Assembly (NCBI GenBank): GCA_029204225.1
Contig: CM055098.1
Location: forward strand, 51,455,287-51,519,286
Length of the DNA stretch: 64,000 nt
Reading direction: 5' to 3'
Origin: Diphasiastrum complanatum
Taxonomy: Eukaryota > Streptophyta > Lycopodiopsida > Lycopodiales > Lycopodiaceae
Positions 43,380 to 54,779 of this stretch are shown piece after piece. Positions within the stretch are counted from its first letter, which is position 1, and every line of letters starts with the position of its first letter. The notes beneath the pieces are model-generated. The model worked only from the letters and a program-made list of their open reading frames with translations, was not told where the DNA came from and did not search any database. The position numbers were made by a program, and so were the translations under genes.

Positions 43380-45590
43380 CTTAACTATCATGTAGTCAAC
43401 ACAGTACACATTACTGTGAAACACGTTTCGAAGATTATCATCAGCTCTCTATAAATTGTTATGTTTCTTGTATCATTTTCCATAAGTTTCTATTTTATCT
43501 TCTTGTGGCCATTTTTACAAGTATTTGGCCTTTTACATCACTCCTATGATAAGCACAATACTAAATTTTCAGTCTCATATTAAGTGCTCAGTTTAACTTC
43601 TCATTCTATAGCAGACATTGGCTTACTGTCATTTACAATATACCACTAATAAGCTAACACAACTTACACATAACCTTTTGCAAGCCTCTGGAAGTGCTTC
43701 TAACGAGGTAATGAAAGACTTTGTGTACACAAATCAAGGATGTACATTAAATGCAGAGGAGAAGAACTTGACAATTGGAATTTTAGAATGAGCTGCAAAA
43801 TTACATTCATCTTAGCAACAAGTAATTTCCGACCACAATATAGATTATAAACTGAAGCTCATGAGGCAAATGGCAACAGTCAAACTCACTGAAGTCAATG
43901 GCATTTCATGGTGTGTCAACAACTGTTTTTAGGTTTTTCCATTATGCTTGTGAAGATCATTTTATGTTTTGATATCATCAAAGTTTAAACTGGTATATAT
44001 TGAGGTGGTCATACATGCGAACCTTGAAGCCTCTATGTACTTAAGAGGGGTCATAGTGAGTAGATTGTTATGTTTTTTTGTGTCTATAACAGTCGTTTGT
44101 ACCTCTCAAGATTTACCCTTTTCTAGAGATGGCTGTTTAGGTTGAATGAGCTATATTTTAGAGACTTGTATTCCACTATATGACTGCACGTGACCTGAAC
44201 ATTCGGATCTTTTGATTGTTGTTCACATGATGGTCATTTTGGTAAAGACGAAAATGTCTACTCTTTCTTTACATATGTAAAATTACAATGTTCCCTTTAA
44301 TCCTCCTCCCTCCCTGGTTCTCTTGATCCATTGAAGCTTGGTTTCAGGAGTAACCTATTACAATGCATTATCTTGATCAACTTATTAGGCTAGCCAATCA
44401 TACACATCCTTAGCTATTCTTAAGTGACTTTTGCAACCCAAATTTTGCTAAGAATTCTTAGGAAGCATTTCAAATCCAAAATTGGTTGTGAAAAATCAAA
44501 GATTGCCCTTATTATTGCACTTGCCATGCAATTATTGGTTTTTTGAATGGTTTACAATTAGAACTATTGTTTTATGCCTTCATTTTCTGACAGTAAATAT
44601 CATAACCTATGAATTTTGTCGAGCGTTTTTATGAACTCGAATATCACATGGACGAAGCAAAACTTTTTGCCATCTTCTTTGGTTAATATAACTGGTAAGA
44701 CAATGTTTTTGGCACTCTCTTTGACCTTATCTCCTATTGATGATTTGCGGTATGTTCACTCTGCAATGTGTGGAGGATTTTTATTATCAACAGCCTCAAT
44801 GATGTTAAGAGCCTCTGAAGAGTGATTCTTCCCATAAGTGAAGACAATCAATGATTCATTTTTATGGTTTCGTATTCAAACTAAGCTATGAACAATTGAA
44901 AGCAGATCTCATTGTCATAATTTAGAATTTTTTTTTTACGTTGGCCACATATTGCTCGTTCAATCTTGCTCTTTCTTGATTGCTTTTTGGACAACCCCAA
45001 TATTTGGGCCATGCCTTGATTATACCGTATCAAGGCATACACCATATTGATCTGTTTATAGGGTGATGGTCTACATTATACATCACATGAAAAAAGAATT
45101 GAGCTGATTGTTATCATGCATTGATTTGTATAGGTTTGACATGGACATTCATATATGTATTAGGGCAAATCCATTCCTTTCTAAACCTTTTACTGTTGAT
45201 TTAGTCAAATTGGTCATGTATTGATGTCATAATTGTTGGAATTTAATCTAACTCCTACTCATCCCAACAACCCTTCTTCCTTCTCCGATTTTTACTCTCT
45301 CAAATGAAACCTGCAGAAAATAAATTGTTTTTCAACAGTCTGCATATTTGAACTGATTGTCGCTACAGTTTGCATTTTTACTCAGGTTTTTCTACAGGCT
45401 AAAAACCCGACACCTGACACTGTCGCTTCTTTTTACCTTCCTGAGCAACTAAGTGTTTAGCGACACTTTTTGCAAAAAATGCAACACGACATTTTTTACA
45501 TGCAGTTTCTGACAGGTGACAATTAGGACAAAAAGGTGACACTGCATTTTTACATGCAGTTTCCTGACAGGCGACAAAGAACAAGACCTA
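43380..45590. other. Long AT-rich stretch without a recognised gene
   Basis: No ORF with a motif. At 45405-45590 two similar segments (tttttacatgcagtttc(c)tgacagg, about 45493 and 45547) repeat, with gcgaca words around them. Confidence 0.45.
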
Positions 45591-45596
45591 AAATCT

Positions 45597-46076
45597 TGTC
45601 AATCCTCCTATAGGTATAAAACCTATTGACACTAAATGGATCTTCAAGCTAAAGCTTAGGCCAGATAGATCAATATCCAAATGGAAAGCTCGTTTAGTGG
45701 TTAAAGGTTTTGAGCGAATCTATGGAATAGATTACATTGACACCTTCAGTCCAGTAAAGCATCAATCTATTCACACCTTGTTGGCTATAGCTGTTGCACA
45801 TGATCTGGACATTCACCAGATGGACGTCCAGACAACATTCCTTCACAGATATACACAAGAAGTCATATTCATTTATCAACCAGAAGGTTACGTTTTTCAA
45901 GGCAAGGAGTATTTGGCATGCAAATTGCATAAGGCGTCATATGGTTTTAAGCAAGCTTCAAGGGCCTGGCATGACAGAATCAATCAATCCTTGTTGCAAC
46001 ATAATTTCACTTCTTGCTCCATAGAATCTAATGTATTTTTCAAGCGTAAAGGGTCAAGCTATGTTGTAATAGCATT
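45597..46076 (+). pseudogene. Copia reverse transcriptase fragment
   Basis: Reads K-W-I-F-K-L-K-L, W-K-A-R-L-V-V-K-G-F, G-I-D-Y-I-D-T-F-S-P-V, H-Q-M-D-V-Q-T-T-F-L, Q-P-E-G-Y-V-F-Q-G-K-E and A-S-Y-G-F-K-Q-A-S-R-A-W. It stops at S-Y-V-V-I-A, a few codons short of the YVDD active site, where a minus-strand Copia begins. Confidence 0.85.
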
Positions 46077-46304
46077 CAAGAGGTCATTGCATACATTCAA
46101 CTTTATGCACTGTAGAGCTAATCTTGCTCTCTTCTTGTATTTGGTTTGTTCTTGGGCATCTTGAGGCTCTTCCTCAACTCCTAGAACTATGTCAAAGAGG
46201 TCATGGATCACTAGGAGTGATTCCATCCTCACTTTCCAAATGGAATAATTTGCGGAAGTGAGTCTCTCACTTGATTCCAACAAATAACCACCCATGGATG
46301 ACAT
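46077..46304 (-). pseudogene. Copia gag N-terminus (minus strand)
   Basis: The ATG at 46304 begins M-S-S-M-G-G-Y-L-L-E, then N-Y-S-I-W-K-V-R-M-E-S-L-L and L-A-L-Q-C-I-K-L-N-V. Open for 76 codons, then cut by the abutting plus-strand RT fragment. The LTR of this element is probably 47740-48601. Confidence 0.8.
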
Positions 46305-47727
46305 TGTAGAATGAATGCTCTTCTAAAATCACAAAGTTTTATGAATTCTAAAGATCTATGAAAGGCCTAAAGCTCACAAGATTTCCTATAGCCTTGTCTC
46401 TATCAAACCAGCACACAAGCTTGAATGATACTCAAATAGATCTTGACAAAAATTCCTAGCTTTCACTCTCACAAAAAAAATTTGCTTTACACTTTTCTTA
46501 GAGGTTTCACTTCAACTAAGGATCTAAACAAATCAGCCTCTTAGATCTGATCTTAAACTCCAAAAAGAAATGCTTCAATGATCCAAACATTAGGGCCCTT
46601 TTTGAACTCAAAAAGGGCCTCTTCCTTGCCTGAACATGTTTGCTAACTGGGATTAATTAACTCATTAATCGTCCTATGTGGCAGTTCACCCAGGGTTTAT
46701 CATGGGTTAGCTCAGATTTTTATAGGCTGCACTTGAACCTAGTATACCAACTATACAGCTGCCTTCGGTGGTTGATGTGTAAGCGTAACAGCATAAAGCA
46801 GCCTTTGGTGCGTCCATCTATTTAAAAAAAAAAATCCCCCCCCCCCCCCCCCCCAGAAAAAACATTAAAACCCATTTGAAGTGGAAGGGGGGGTCGTGGT
46901 GCAATCCAGGCCCTACGCCCCGAAGGGGTCCAACGGTCCGGGGTGTGGGGAGCGGCCAGTGAGTCGGGGAGGGGAGAAGGTACAAGGGAGCGGAGATGGT
47001 ACAAGGGAGTGGGGGTGGGGGGGAGGGGGTGGTTGTTTTAAGGTACAAGGGTGGGGGGAGGGGGGATTGTACTCTCATACCCCTCCCCCCATTTTTTTTT
47101 AAACTTTTTTTTCAAAATGGGGGCCCAAAGAATTATTGGGCCCCCTTTTGTCTCATTCTAACTAATAAAAAGCCGTTTTGAAGTCCTTGAAAAAATAGAG
47201 AGTTTTTCATTTAAATTTTAAACTTGAGACTTATCATATCATCATTAGTATGGGCTATAAAAGTAGAGTTAGTGGTTGGGTTAGAATTTGGAGATTCAAT
47301 TTACACCATTGATTGTGCCATGTCATATGGACCATCATTCCATCTCAATTGTCACTCTCTCATTGGTACACATGGCATCATTAACACTAATTATAATTAG
47401 TGAAGAGGCCCTTTTTGAGTCCAAAAAGGGCTATTTGGTCATAGGCATGAGCTAGATTGAATCTAGATCAATACTATGCTTCAAAAAGCACTAGATTTGG
47501 ACTAGAATTGAGATTATAGGACCAAAAAGCACAAGGTAACTTGTAATGAAAGTTGTTGTACGGTTTCACACGTGTGAAAAGTACATACACAGCCTCCAAG
47601 TCGATTTGATCCAAATAGAAACAAGCTATCACTCTAGATGAACTCGCCCTCACTAGTATTGGCCAAAAACAAATTTTGCCAATGATCTTTGCAAGTTTTA
47701 TGAATCAAATGGTCACTCTCTTACTCG
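46305..47727 (-). mobile_element. Copia leader with a low-complexity insert
   Basis: Region between gag and the primer-binding site. It is longer than usual because a G/C-rich patch at 46828-47110 interrupts it. Confidence 0.5.
46828..47110. repeat. A-run, 19-C run and G-rich patch
   Basis: An A run, then about 19 consecutive C, then 200 bp of very G-rich DNA (ggggtggggg repeated), ending in C and T runs. Multiple G-tracts could form G-quadruplexes. Such homopolymers are also error-prone in sequencing. Confidence 0.8.
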
Positions 47728-47739
47728 GATCTGATAACA
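47728..47739 (-). other. Degenerate Copia primer-binding site
   Basis: GATCTGATAACA corresponds to TGTTATCAGATC, two changes from TGGTATCAGAGC, next to the LTR end. Confidence 0.55.
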
Positions 47740-48601
47740 TGATAAAATTTCAGTTTTTAGGACATTAATGATTGTACTTAACAATCATAGAGAGTTATTG
47801 GTTGCTTAATCAATGGATCTATCAAGTTCTACACGTTTGATCTTGATCTAGATTCACTACACTTAGATTTAAGCAAGAGCAATGGATCAAATCTTCATAA
47901 ACAAGTAAGAGCGGCCTCACACATGTGGAGTACTATCCACTAGACGGACTACACCTGAAACAACAAGTACATTGATTCTTCATAGCAATCATTCAATAAA
48001 AACACAATTCTATTGACTAGAAATCTCACAAAAGTGTAGAATGCAAAAGTCTCATCAATCTCATTAGCAAAATGATGATCCTTTTATGAATCAAGTACAT
48101 CCACGAGTCTGGTATAGTCCAGCAGGTCTTCACACGTGTGAAGAGTGCCACATCACTCAGATCTATCCATTTGATCCATCCTTCATCCTTATCCAAAGTT
48201 GACCTTCTAGAATATGGCTAAAATCCAAAGAGCTAGTCTCCTAGAATATAGGAATATTTCCTACAAAATAGGATCTAAGAAAAATGGTCAACTCTTATCT
48301 TCTAGAACTCTATACACACGTGTGAACATCCACTTGCCATGTGGGAGAATTTACTCATGCACATGCAAGGATAAGCTAATTTGAAGGTGACTAGTCAACT
48401 TGACTAAAAACTAGTCATATCATGTTCACACTTAACTTGATTGATACAAAATCAAAATAGATATTTGCAAGTATGAAAAGTACTGTCTTTCACACGTGGG
48501 AACAGGCTCCACACATGTGAAATCAGATCATGAACATTGTTCTCATGATTGATCTTTATTTACAATAAAAAATGACAAGTGAGAAGTGAAAATTTTCAAC
48601 A
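47740..48601 (-). mobile_element. Copia LTR (about 862 bp)
   Basis: Starts TGATAAAATTTC and ends GAAAATTTTCAACA on the plus strand; the ends are imperfect inverted repeats with TG...CA. It contains repeated cacacgtgtga motifs (about 47566 just outside, 48130, 48310, 48490), a possible regulatory repeat. No second copy in the window. Confidence 0.6.
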
Positions 48602-48739
48602 GGATCTTGCTTGATCTCCCCATATCTTGCTCGATCTTGCTGAATCTTGATGGATTTTTTTCAATCTGACTATATCTAATTAGAGTTGACTTATTTTTAT
48701 TAGATCTGGCTGTAATGACTCTTGTGATGGATGATCTAC

Positions 48740-49760
48740 CTCTTGTATGCGCTATTGGTCATTCGCAAGCTGGATTCGTCATACAATGGTGGCTAATACT
48801 TGTGAAGTCGGCTACCGCTGATGGGTGTATCAAATGGTGTCCCATCAAGTTGTTCAAGGTTCATGGATCCATGGCTTAGAATCTCCTTGACATGATACGG
48901 GCCTTCGTCTGTGAACTTCAATTTCCCCTTGATCGCCTTGCTTTTATACATGAGGACTAGATCTTTAGATCGAAGATCCTTCTTGTGTAGTCAATGATCA
49001 TGCCATGCTTTGCGTCATGCCTTCTCAACCGTCAACATATGCACAGGTAATAAGCGTGTTTCGCAAAGTTTGTGTAATGTTTCATGGCGCAATTGTAGAG
49101 ATTTGGACTTATCAAGACGTTGTGTTGTGGCAACTCGCAATGAATGTACCAAAAACTTTACTGACATTACTACATTCTGATCATAAACCAGTTTAAATGG
49201 CATTTGATCAATGCTTCCCATGTATGCTATTCTGAATGCCCACAACGTAGCATGTAACTTGGGCTCCCAATCAGATCTGCTAGTTTCAACTGTTTTCGTG
49301 ATAACGCTACACAAGATCTTGTTGGATGATTCCGTCTACCCATTGCCATGAGAATAATAAGGTGTACTGAATCGATGGATCACAAAGGACTCCTCCAATA
49401 GGACCTTGATGGTCTCATTGACAAAATCGCTTCCGCGATTGTTGACTATCTCCACCAGGCATCTGAAGCGCATAATGATGTTTTCATATAGGAACTTGGC
49501 AATCGCTCGGGTGTTAGTTGTTCGTACCGCCTTGGATTCTACCCATTTGGCGAGGTAATCTGTGGCCACGATGATGTATCGGGCTTGTGAACTCCTTACA
49601 ACTGGATAAATTGGAATGATGTAGTCCAATTCCAACTTCTCGAATGCTGCTTGAGCTAGAATTGATAGATCATAATTCAATCTTGTTGGCTTCCTAGATC
49701 ATTGGCACACGTTGCATTTCCTCAAGTATTATTTTGTATCTTTATGAATCGTTAGCCACC
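48740..49760 (-). pseudogene. Gypsy integrase
   Basis: The minus strand gives R-Y-I-I-V-A-T-D-Y-L-A-K-W-V-E, F-L-Y-E-N-I-I-M-R-F, D-F-V-N-E-T-I and S-T-P-Y-Y-S-H-G-N-G. Then come W-E-P-K-L-H-A-T-L-W-A-F-R and K-L-V-Y-D-Q, and a C-terminal part with K-D-L-R-S-K-D-L-V-L-M-Y and G-P-Y-H-V-K-E-I. Order and spacing fit Gypsy integrase with its C-terminal beta domain. The second core Asp reads N-N-R-G instead of D-N-G. A stop near 49337 and several others inactivate it. Confidence 0.85.
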
Positions 49761-49929
49761 AGCATCCTAATTTCAAGATTTTGTGAATTAGAATGTCCGA
49801 TGCAAAGTGACCACCACCCATGCCTTCATGAAATAATGGTATAATCTGGGTGGCTTCATGTGGGAGAATACATCTTCTAAGGATGCTATCAAATACTCGT
49901 CGATAAAGTTGGTCGGCAATCAGCTAATA

Positions 49930-50462
49930 GGGTCTAGATTTTCGAATCAACTTTTGTTATTCCGCCTTCAGTAGTGATTAATCTTCTCTGGATTCAAGGA
50001 GATTTGATATTCACGACATTGCTTCAACACTTTTTCCAAATTGGATAGGTGCTCTGAGTTTGTCCCATATGTACACATAGATCATCCAAGAAGATTTCTA
50101 GGAACTTCTGCAAATGCTCTTTGAATGCCGACTACATAACTCGTTGAAAAGTGCTTGGGGAATTACAAAGTCCAAACAACATCACCTTGTAGGCATAGGT
50201 TCCCCATTCGGTGGCAAAAGTTGTTTTGTGCTGATCTTCCGACGCTATTTTTACTTGATTGTAGCCGCTGAAGCCATCCAGAAAACTAGAGGCCTATGCT
50301 CTTGCTACTCGATCTAAAACACTTTTCATGAAAGGTAAGAGAAAATGATCTTTCTTTGTGACCACGTTTAGTGTCTTTAGATTCACACAGATCCACATTT
50401 TGTTGTTCTTCTTAGGTACTATCACTATAGGTGACACCCATTCTGTATGCTATAAATGAAAT
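49930..50462 (-). pseudogene. Gypsy reverse transcriptase fragment
   Basis: Reads W-V-S-P-I-V-I-V-P-K-K-N, then K-D-H-F-L-L-P-F, F-L-D-G-F-S-G-Y-N-Q, F-G-L-C-N-S-P-S-T-F-Q-R-V-M and F-L-E-I-F-L-D-D-L at the active site. RNase H, expected between this and the integrase, is missing. Several stops. Confidence 0.8.
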
Positions 50463-50501
50463 CGACGTCAAGCAATTTTTGCAACTCTTGTTTGTTCAGC
50501 T

Positions 50502-50865
50502 TTGTATATTTGCAATGAAGATGCTGATATAATTATAAATATATCAAAAGGTGCAGACAAGAATTATGAGAATTCTAATCAAGATACAGATGACAAATCT
50601 AACAAATTTGAACAAGAATTAGGTAATAAACACCAGATTGACAACAAAAATAAATCGACGGAGTCAGCCATGTGCGAAATTCATGGCCATACTAAGGCCA
50701 GTATGATGGAAGGTATAATTTTGCTAGATTCTATAGAGCTAATTGAACTTGCACCAAAAAAAATTGTGCATGTTTCTAAGTCCCTTGGAGAGACAAAATT
50801 AGCAGAATTTACTGAAGTGTACCAAGACGTATTTGCATGGTCGCTCAAAACTTGAAGGGAATACC
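50502..50865 (+). pseudogene. Gypsy pre-RT region (plus strand)
   Basis: Ends with H-V-S-K-S-L-G-E-T-K and Y-Q-D-V-F-A-W-S, the block that precedes the RT in Gypsy polyproteins, after a Lys/Asn/Asp-rich linker. The first part of the RT is deleted at about 50865. Confidence 0.75.
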
Positions 50866-51655
50866 GATTGGAACTCTTATGCCTACAATAAAATGCCCTT
50901 TGTTCTTTGCAATGCACCAACTACTTTCTAGAGAATTATGATGCCATTTTTCACTGCGTTCCTAAGAATATTTCTCGAAATTTTCATTGATGATTTCTGT
51001 GTTTATAGTGATATCAAGTCTCATATTCAAAAATTGAAACTTACATTACAGAGATGTCAAGACACTTGTTTGTCATTTCACCCCAAAAAATGTTTTTTTC
51101 GGTATGAGAGAAGGTATATTTTTGGGGCATAGAATATCCAGCAGAGGAATTAAAGTCGACAAAGATAAAGTCAATGCTATAAAGAATCTATTGTTACCAA
51201 CGAATCTATGAGAACTAAGAGGTTTCTTAGGATATGTTGGTTATTATCGAAGATTTATCCAGAATCATGCCTCTATTGCTGCAGCCCTTACACAGTTACT
51301 TAAGAAGCAAGTCGCTTATATTTGGATGGTAGAACAACATAATGCATTTCAAGAACTTAAGCAAAAGCTGATTAATGCTCCAATTCTAAGACCACCTAGC
51401 TGAACAATACTATTTCATAGTTATGTTGATGTGTCAACATTTGCTATTTGTGTCTGTGTCTGAGCCAAGAGGACGAACAAAAGAAAGACCATCCAACATA
51501 CCATGCTAGTAGACAGTTCAGTTCTTCGGAAAAAAATTATTCGGCAACAAAAAGAGAAGCACTTGGAATGATTTTTACTGTAAAGAAATTTCGACATTAT
51601 TTGCTAGGATATGCTTTTATATTTCATGTTGATCATTATGCTTTGAAGTATCTTG
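50866..51655 (+). pseudogene. Gypsy RT C-terminal half and RNase H
   Basis: Reads M-P-F-V-L-C-N-A-P-T-T-F, F-L-E-I-F-I-D-D-F-C-V-Y-S (active site), H-P-K-K-C-F-F, G-F-L-G-Y-V-G-Y-Y-R-R-F-I, then RNase H with F-S-S-S-E-K-N-Y-S-A-T-K-R-E-A-L and F-R-H-Y-L-L-G. Frame changes near 51120 and 51460. The following sequence is a minus-strand Copia. Confidence 0.85.
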
Positions 51656-52225
51656 TTATCCATTTCATTGTCTTGTCATACAAAGTAATAAACACCATGA
51701 ATCTTAAAGGTAAGAAACAAGCCACCTCATGTCTACTAATACTTTCCAAAAAGTATTCAAAGATAGTAGACTCTCCAAAGCTCACCACCCTTGCAAGATG
51801 CACACTTGAACGGACAATTTGCATGCAATTTGATGACTCGGCCATTGTCATTGAGAACTCCCTTGAGCTCTCATGCTTTGAGCTGATCCTCAAAATCTTC
51901 CTCCTTTTGATGCTCCTCCTCAATGCAAGCAAGTTCACACTTTGCCAAGATCTCCTCTTGAGTGACCTCCTCCTTTGCCAAGCTCATTCTTTCAAAAGCA
52001 ACACTAGCTTCCAACTTAAACAATCTTCCATGTTAAAATCCCTTTGCAATGCAAACATCATTCTTCAAGATGAAGCAAACACCATGCTTAAAGTGGACAT
52101 CCAAACCACTTTCTAAGAGTAGACCAACACTAAGCATATTCTTGGTGATTGATGGTACATAAAGGACATTTTCTAGATCCATGCATTTTGAGGATTCTAG
52201 ACACAAAGAGATGGTGCAACACCAT
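51656..52225 (-). pseudogene. Copia protease C-terminus and GAG-pre-integrase region
   Basis: Continues the gag-protease of 52226-53281 in shifted frames: V-P-S-I-T-K-N-M-L-S-V-G-L-L-L, H-G-V-C-F-I-L-K-N and G-R-L-F-K-L near 52000-52160. Then E-E-E-H-Q-K-E-E-D-F and C-P-F-K-C-A-S-C follow. Cut near 51660 by the plus-strand Gypsy fragment. Confidence 0.6.
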
Positions 52226-53254
52226 CTATCCTACACTCTTCATCATTTTCAGTAAAGACAAACTTTTTACAGCATTGAAAGAGTGTAAGGTTGAGAAAAA
52301 GTCCTTTTCACAAGACATGTTGGAGCTAGCCCCACTGTCGATCCACCAATTGTCTCTTGAATTGCTATTGCTTGTTGGTGAGGATGTAGATGCTATCAAG
52401 AATACATATACTTCATCATCCTCCTCCTCCTTTGCAAGGTTTCCTTGTTTGTCTGCCTCCACTTGTGCTCTTAGCCTCTTGTAGCATTCAGATGCATAAT
52501 GCCCCTTCTTTCCACAAAAGAAGCATTTCTGCTTTGACTTGTCCTTTGAGCTTGATGCATCATCCTCTTCTTTGGCCTCCTTTGGATGCTTCTTCTTTCC
52601 ATTGGTCTTTTTTTTGCCCTTGAATAAGAAATTGGCTTTCTCATCACCATCCTGCAAAGACAAGGAACTCATACTAGATTTTGCATGGAGCATCCTACAC
52701 TCTTCAGCCACTATTGCACTGTGAAGTTTTTCTATAGTTGGCAAAGTGTCTTGGATGGCAAAACTTTGGACCAAATTTGCAAAGTCATCTCCTAGACCAT
52801 TAAGGACAATTTGTACAAGCTCTCCATCATGAATCTTTTCTCCAATGGAAGCCAAATCCCTATTTAGAGACTTGATTTTGAGTACATAATCTTGTGCACT
52901 CTCCTCACTTCTCCTCATGCTTTGAATCCGATTTCTAAGCATGAGTACGCTTGAAGTGTTACTAGATTCATAGATTGACTTTAAAGACTCCCAAGCCTCT
53001 TTAGCACTACTACATGCTAATACTTCTCTCAACAAATCATTGCTCACATTCATCTTCACACAATGAAGTGCAAGCCTAGATCTCTTCTTGTATCTAGCTA
53101 ACTCTTGTGCGCCTAGAGGTTCATCTTCATCTTCAATCAAGAACTCATAAAGGTCTTGGAGCACCAAGAGTGACTCCATCCTAACCTTCCAAATAGCATA
53201 ATTTGTATAATTCAATCTCTCACTAGCTTCTAGAAGGTATGCTCCAGCAGATCC
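52226..53254 (-). CDS. Copia gag-protease, long open frame
   Basis: A nearly 350-codon open frame. The likely start M-G-S-A-G-A-Y-L-L-E is at about 53254. The gag (UBN2) signature N-Y-A-I-W-K-V-R-M-E-S-L-L is followed by W-E-S-L-K-S-I-Y, a Lys-rich segment, the zinc knuckle C-F-F-C-G-K-K-G-H-Y-A-S-E-C (all four ligands present) and the protease site W-W-I-D-S-G-A-S-S-N-M. Gag forms particles and the knuckle binds RNA. It is the best preserved retroelement ORF in the window, implying a younger insertion, but pol is truncated. Confidence 0.85.
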   Translation of the reverse strand, partial: GSAGAYLLEASERLNYTNYAIWKVRMESLLVLQDLYEFLIEDEDEPLGAQELARYKKRSRLALHCVKMNVSNDLLREVLACSSAKEAWESLKSIYESSNTSSVLMLRNRIQSMRRSEESAQDYVLKIKSLNRDLASIGEKIHDGELVQIVLNGLGDDFANLVQSFAIQDTLPTIEKLHSAIVAEECRMLHAKSSMSSLSLQDGDEKANFLFKGKKKTNGKKKHPKEAKEEDDASSSKDKSKQKCFFCGKKGHYASECYKRLRAQVEADKQGNLAKEEEDDEVYVFLIASTSSPTSNSNSRDNWWIDSGASSNMSCEKDFFSTLHSFNAVKSLSLLKMMKSVG

Positions 53255-53281
53255 CATCTTACTAGTGACTTGTACAAACAA

Positions 53282-53592
53282 GAAATAGATTTGATTGACT
53301 TGAAACTCACAAAGGTTTCACACTTGTAGTGTTTCACTCAAATTTGATTTCTAATCCAACAAATGGACTTATAATCACAGTTCTATCACTCCCTCACAAA
53401 GCTAAATTGAAGATAAGATGAAGTGAAAACTACTTTCAAACAAATCTTGCCAAGAAATGGATTTGATTGCCTCTAGAAACTCACTAAGGTCTCTCTCTTG
53501 TAGTGTTTCACTCAAATTATATTTCTAATCCAACAAATGGACTTATAATCTCAGTTCTAGCACTCCCTCACAAAGTTGGAATGAAGATAAGA
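53282..53592 (-). repeat. Copia leader with two units of about 175 bp
   Basis: Two direct repeats (about 53286-53460 and 53461-53590) share tcttgtagtgtttcactcaaat, ttctaatccaacaaatggac and agttct(a)gcactccctcac. They lie upstream, on the minus strand, of the gag start. Confidence 0.8.
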
Positions 53593-53855
53593 TGATGTGA
53601 TAATCAAGTGTGATAATATCTCGGCCCAAGCTCTTGCCAATAATCCCATATTTCATGCAAGAAGCGAGCATATAGAAGTGGCACACCATTTTGTGAGAGA
53701 AAGCTTATTGGAGGAGAAATCTATTTGGAGCATGTCAACTCGTCCTCTTGTATTGCCGATCTACTCACCAAGCCTTTGAGCAAAAGTGCTTTCATCAAGC
53801 ATAGATCTAATCTTGGAGTTATATCAAGATCAATGCTCAAATCTTCATAGATAAT
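53593..53855 (+). pseudogene. Copia RNase H C-terminus
   Basis: K-C-D-N-I-S-A-Q-A-L-A-N-N-P, H-A-R-S-E-H-I-E-V-A-H-H-F-V-R are the end of Copia RNase H. After a frameshift near 53740 come A-D-L-L-T-K-P-L-S-K and the stop. Confidence 0.85.
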
Positions 53856-53860
53856 TTTTT

Positions 53861-53870
53861 AGGAGGAGTG
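53861..53870 (+). other. Polypurine tract
   Basis: AGGAGGAGTG directly before TGAAGAATTG, the start of a Copia 3' LTR. Confidence 0.7.
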
Positions 53871-54204
53871 TGAAGAATTGAAAAAGATTATCTATGTTAG
53901 ATATAGGGGTCTTATGTTTTTTACATCAAGCATCTAGGTGTAGGATGTTGATAGGAATAAATTTGGCATAGATGGAAAATTATGCATTTCCACTTGTAAT
54001 GCCACTATTGAGCCAAAATAGAGTAAGAGGCTAAACATGTGCCAATTAGAGTGTAGACAAGTGTAAAGCTTTTGTTTAATGAATTCCAAGAGGTCCAATA
54101 GGATTTAGAGGTGGAACCTTGTGAGGTCCAATAGGAAATTGAGGTGTGCTTGAATATAGTCCAATAGAATTAAGAGGTGAATGGATCAATGGTCCAATAG
54201 GATT
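53871..54204 (+). mobile_element. Copia 3' LTR head, cut by CACTA copy 2
   Basis: 334 bp of LTR start after the polypurine tract. It contains four near-copies of ggtccaataggatt/aatt (54088-54204). The CACTA begins at 54205. The LTR does not resume after the right end of the CACTA at 63918, where copy 1's flank is found instead. Confidence 0.75.
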
Positions 54205-54239
54205 CACAACTAGAAAACTCTGTGTTTATCCATGCAGAG

Positions 54240-54600
54240 AATCCACGCGAGACCCGACACTTAGTCGATTTTCCAAAATTTTGTTTGCATGGAACATCCG
54301 CGCGTGGATTATCCACGCCAAAAAAAATTTGAACACGCCTCCGGCCAGTCCACCGGTGTTTTTCTGACACGACGCCGAAAAATTTATGCGCGTGGATAAT
54401 CCACGCAAAATTGAATTTTGAAAATTTCGGCAACTGTTTGGGAGGGAAGGTTGGCGGCGCCGGAAAGCAGTTTTGGCGCGTGGATTATCCACGCAAATTT
54501 CAGTTTGTTCACCGGACGAGACCGGAAGTTAAAGATATCCACGCGTGGATATCTTATGCGTGAATTATCCACGCATTTTTTTTTTTGCATGTTGATAATG
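54240..54600. repeat. Left subterminal palindromic repeats, copy 2
   Basis: Same motif as copy 1, but several individual palindromes differ; for example copy 2 keeps GCGTGGATAATCCACGC at 54389 where copy 1 has a decayed form. Confidence 0.85.
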
Positions 54601-54779
54601 ACATGAGATTAGTTAAGTAAATATATTTCTAAAGTAAATTATATTATGATTAGGCTATATATATATATTTTTCTAAAGTGAATTATATTATGATGAGTTT
54701 TTTTTTTTTTTGCATGTTCATAATGAAATGGAATTAGTTAAATAAATATTTTTCTAAAGTGAATTATATCATGGTGTTT

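Noticed and set aside
46818-47102. Pro- and Gly-rich ORFs
   Set aside because: Translations of the poly-C and G-rich patch.
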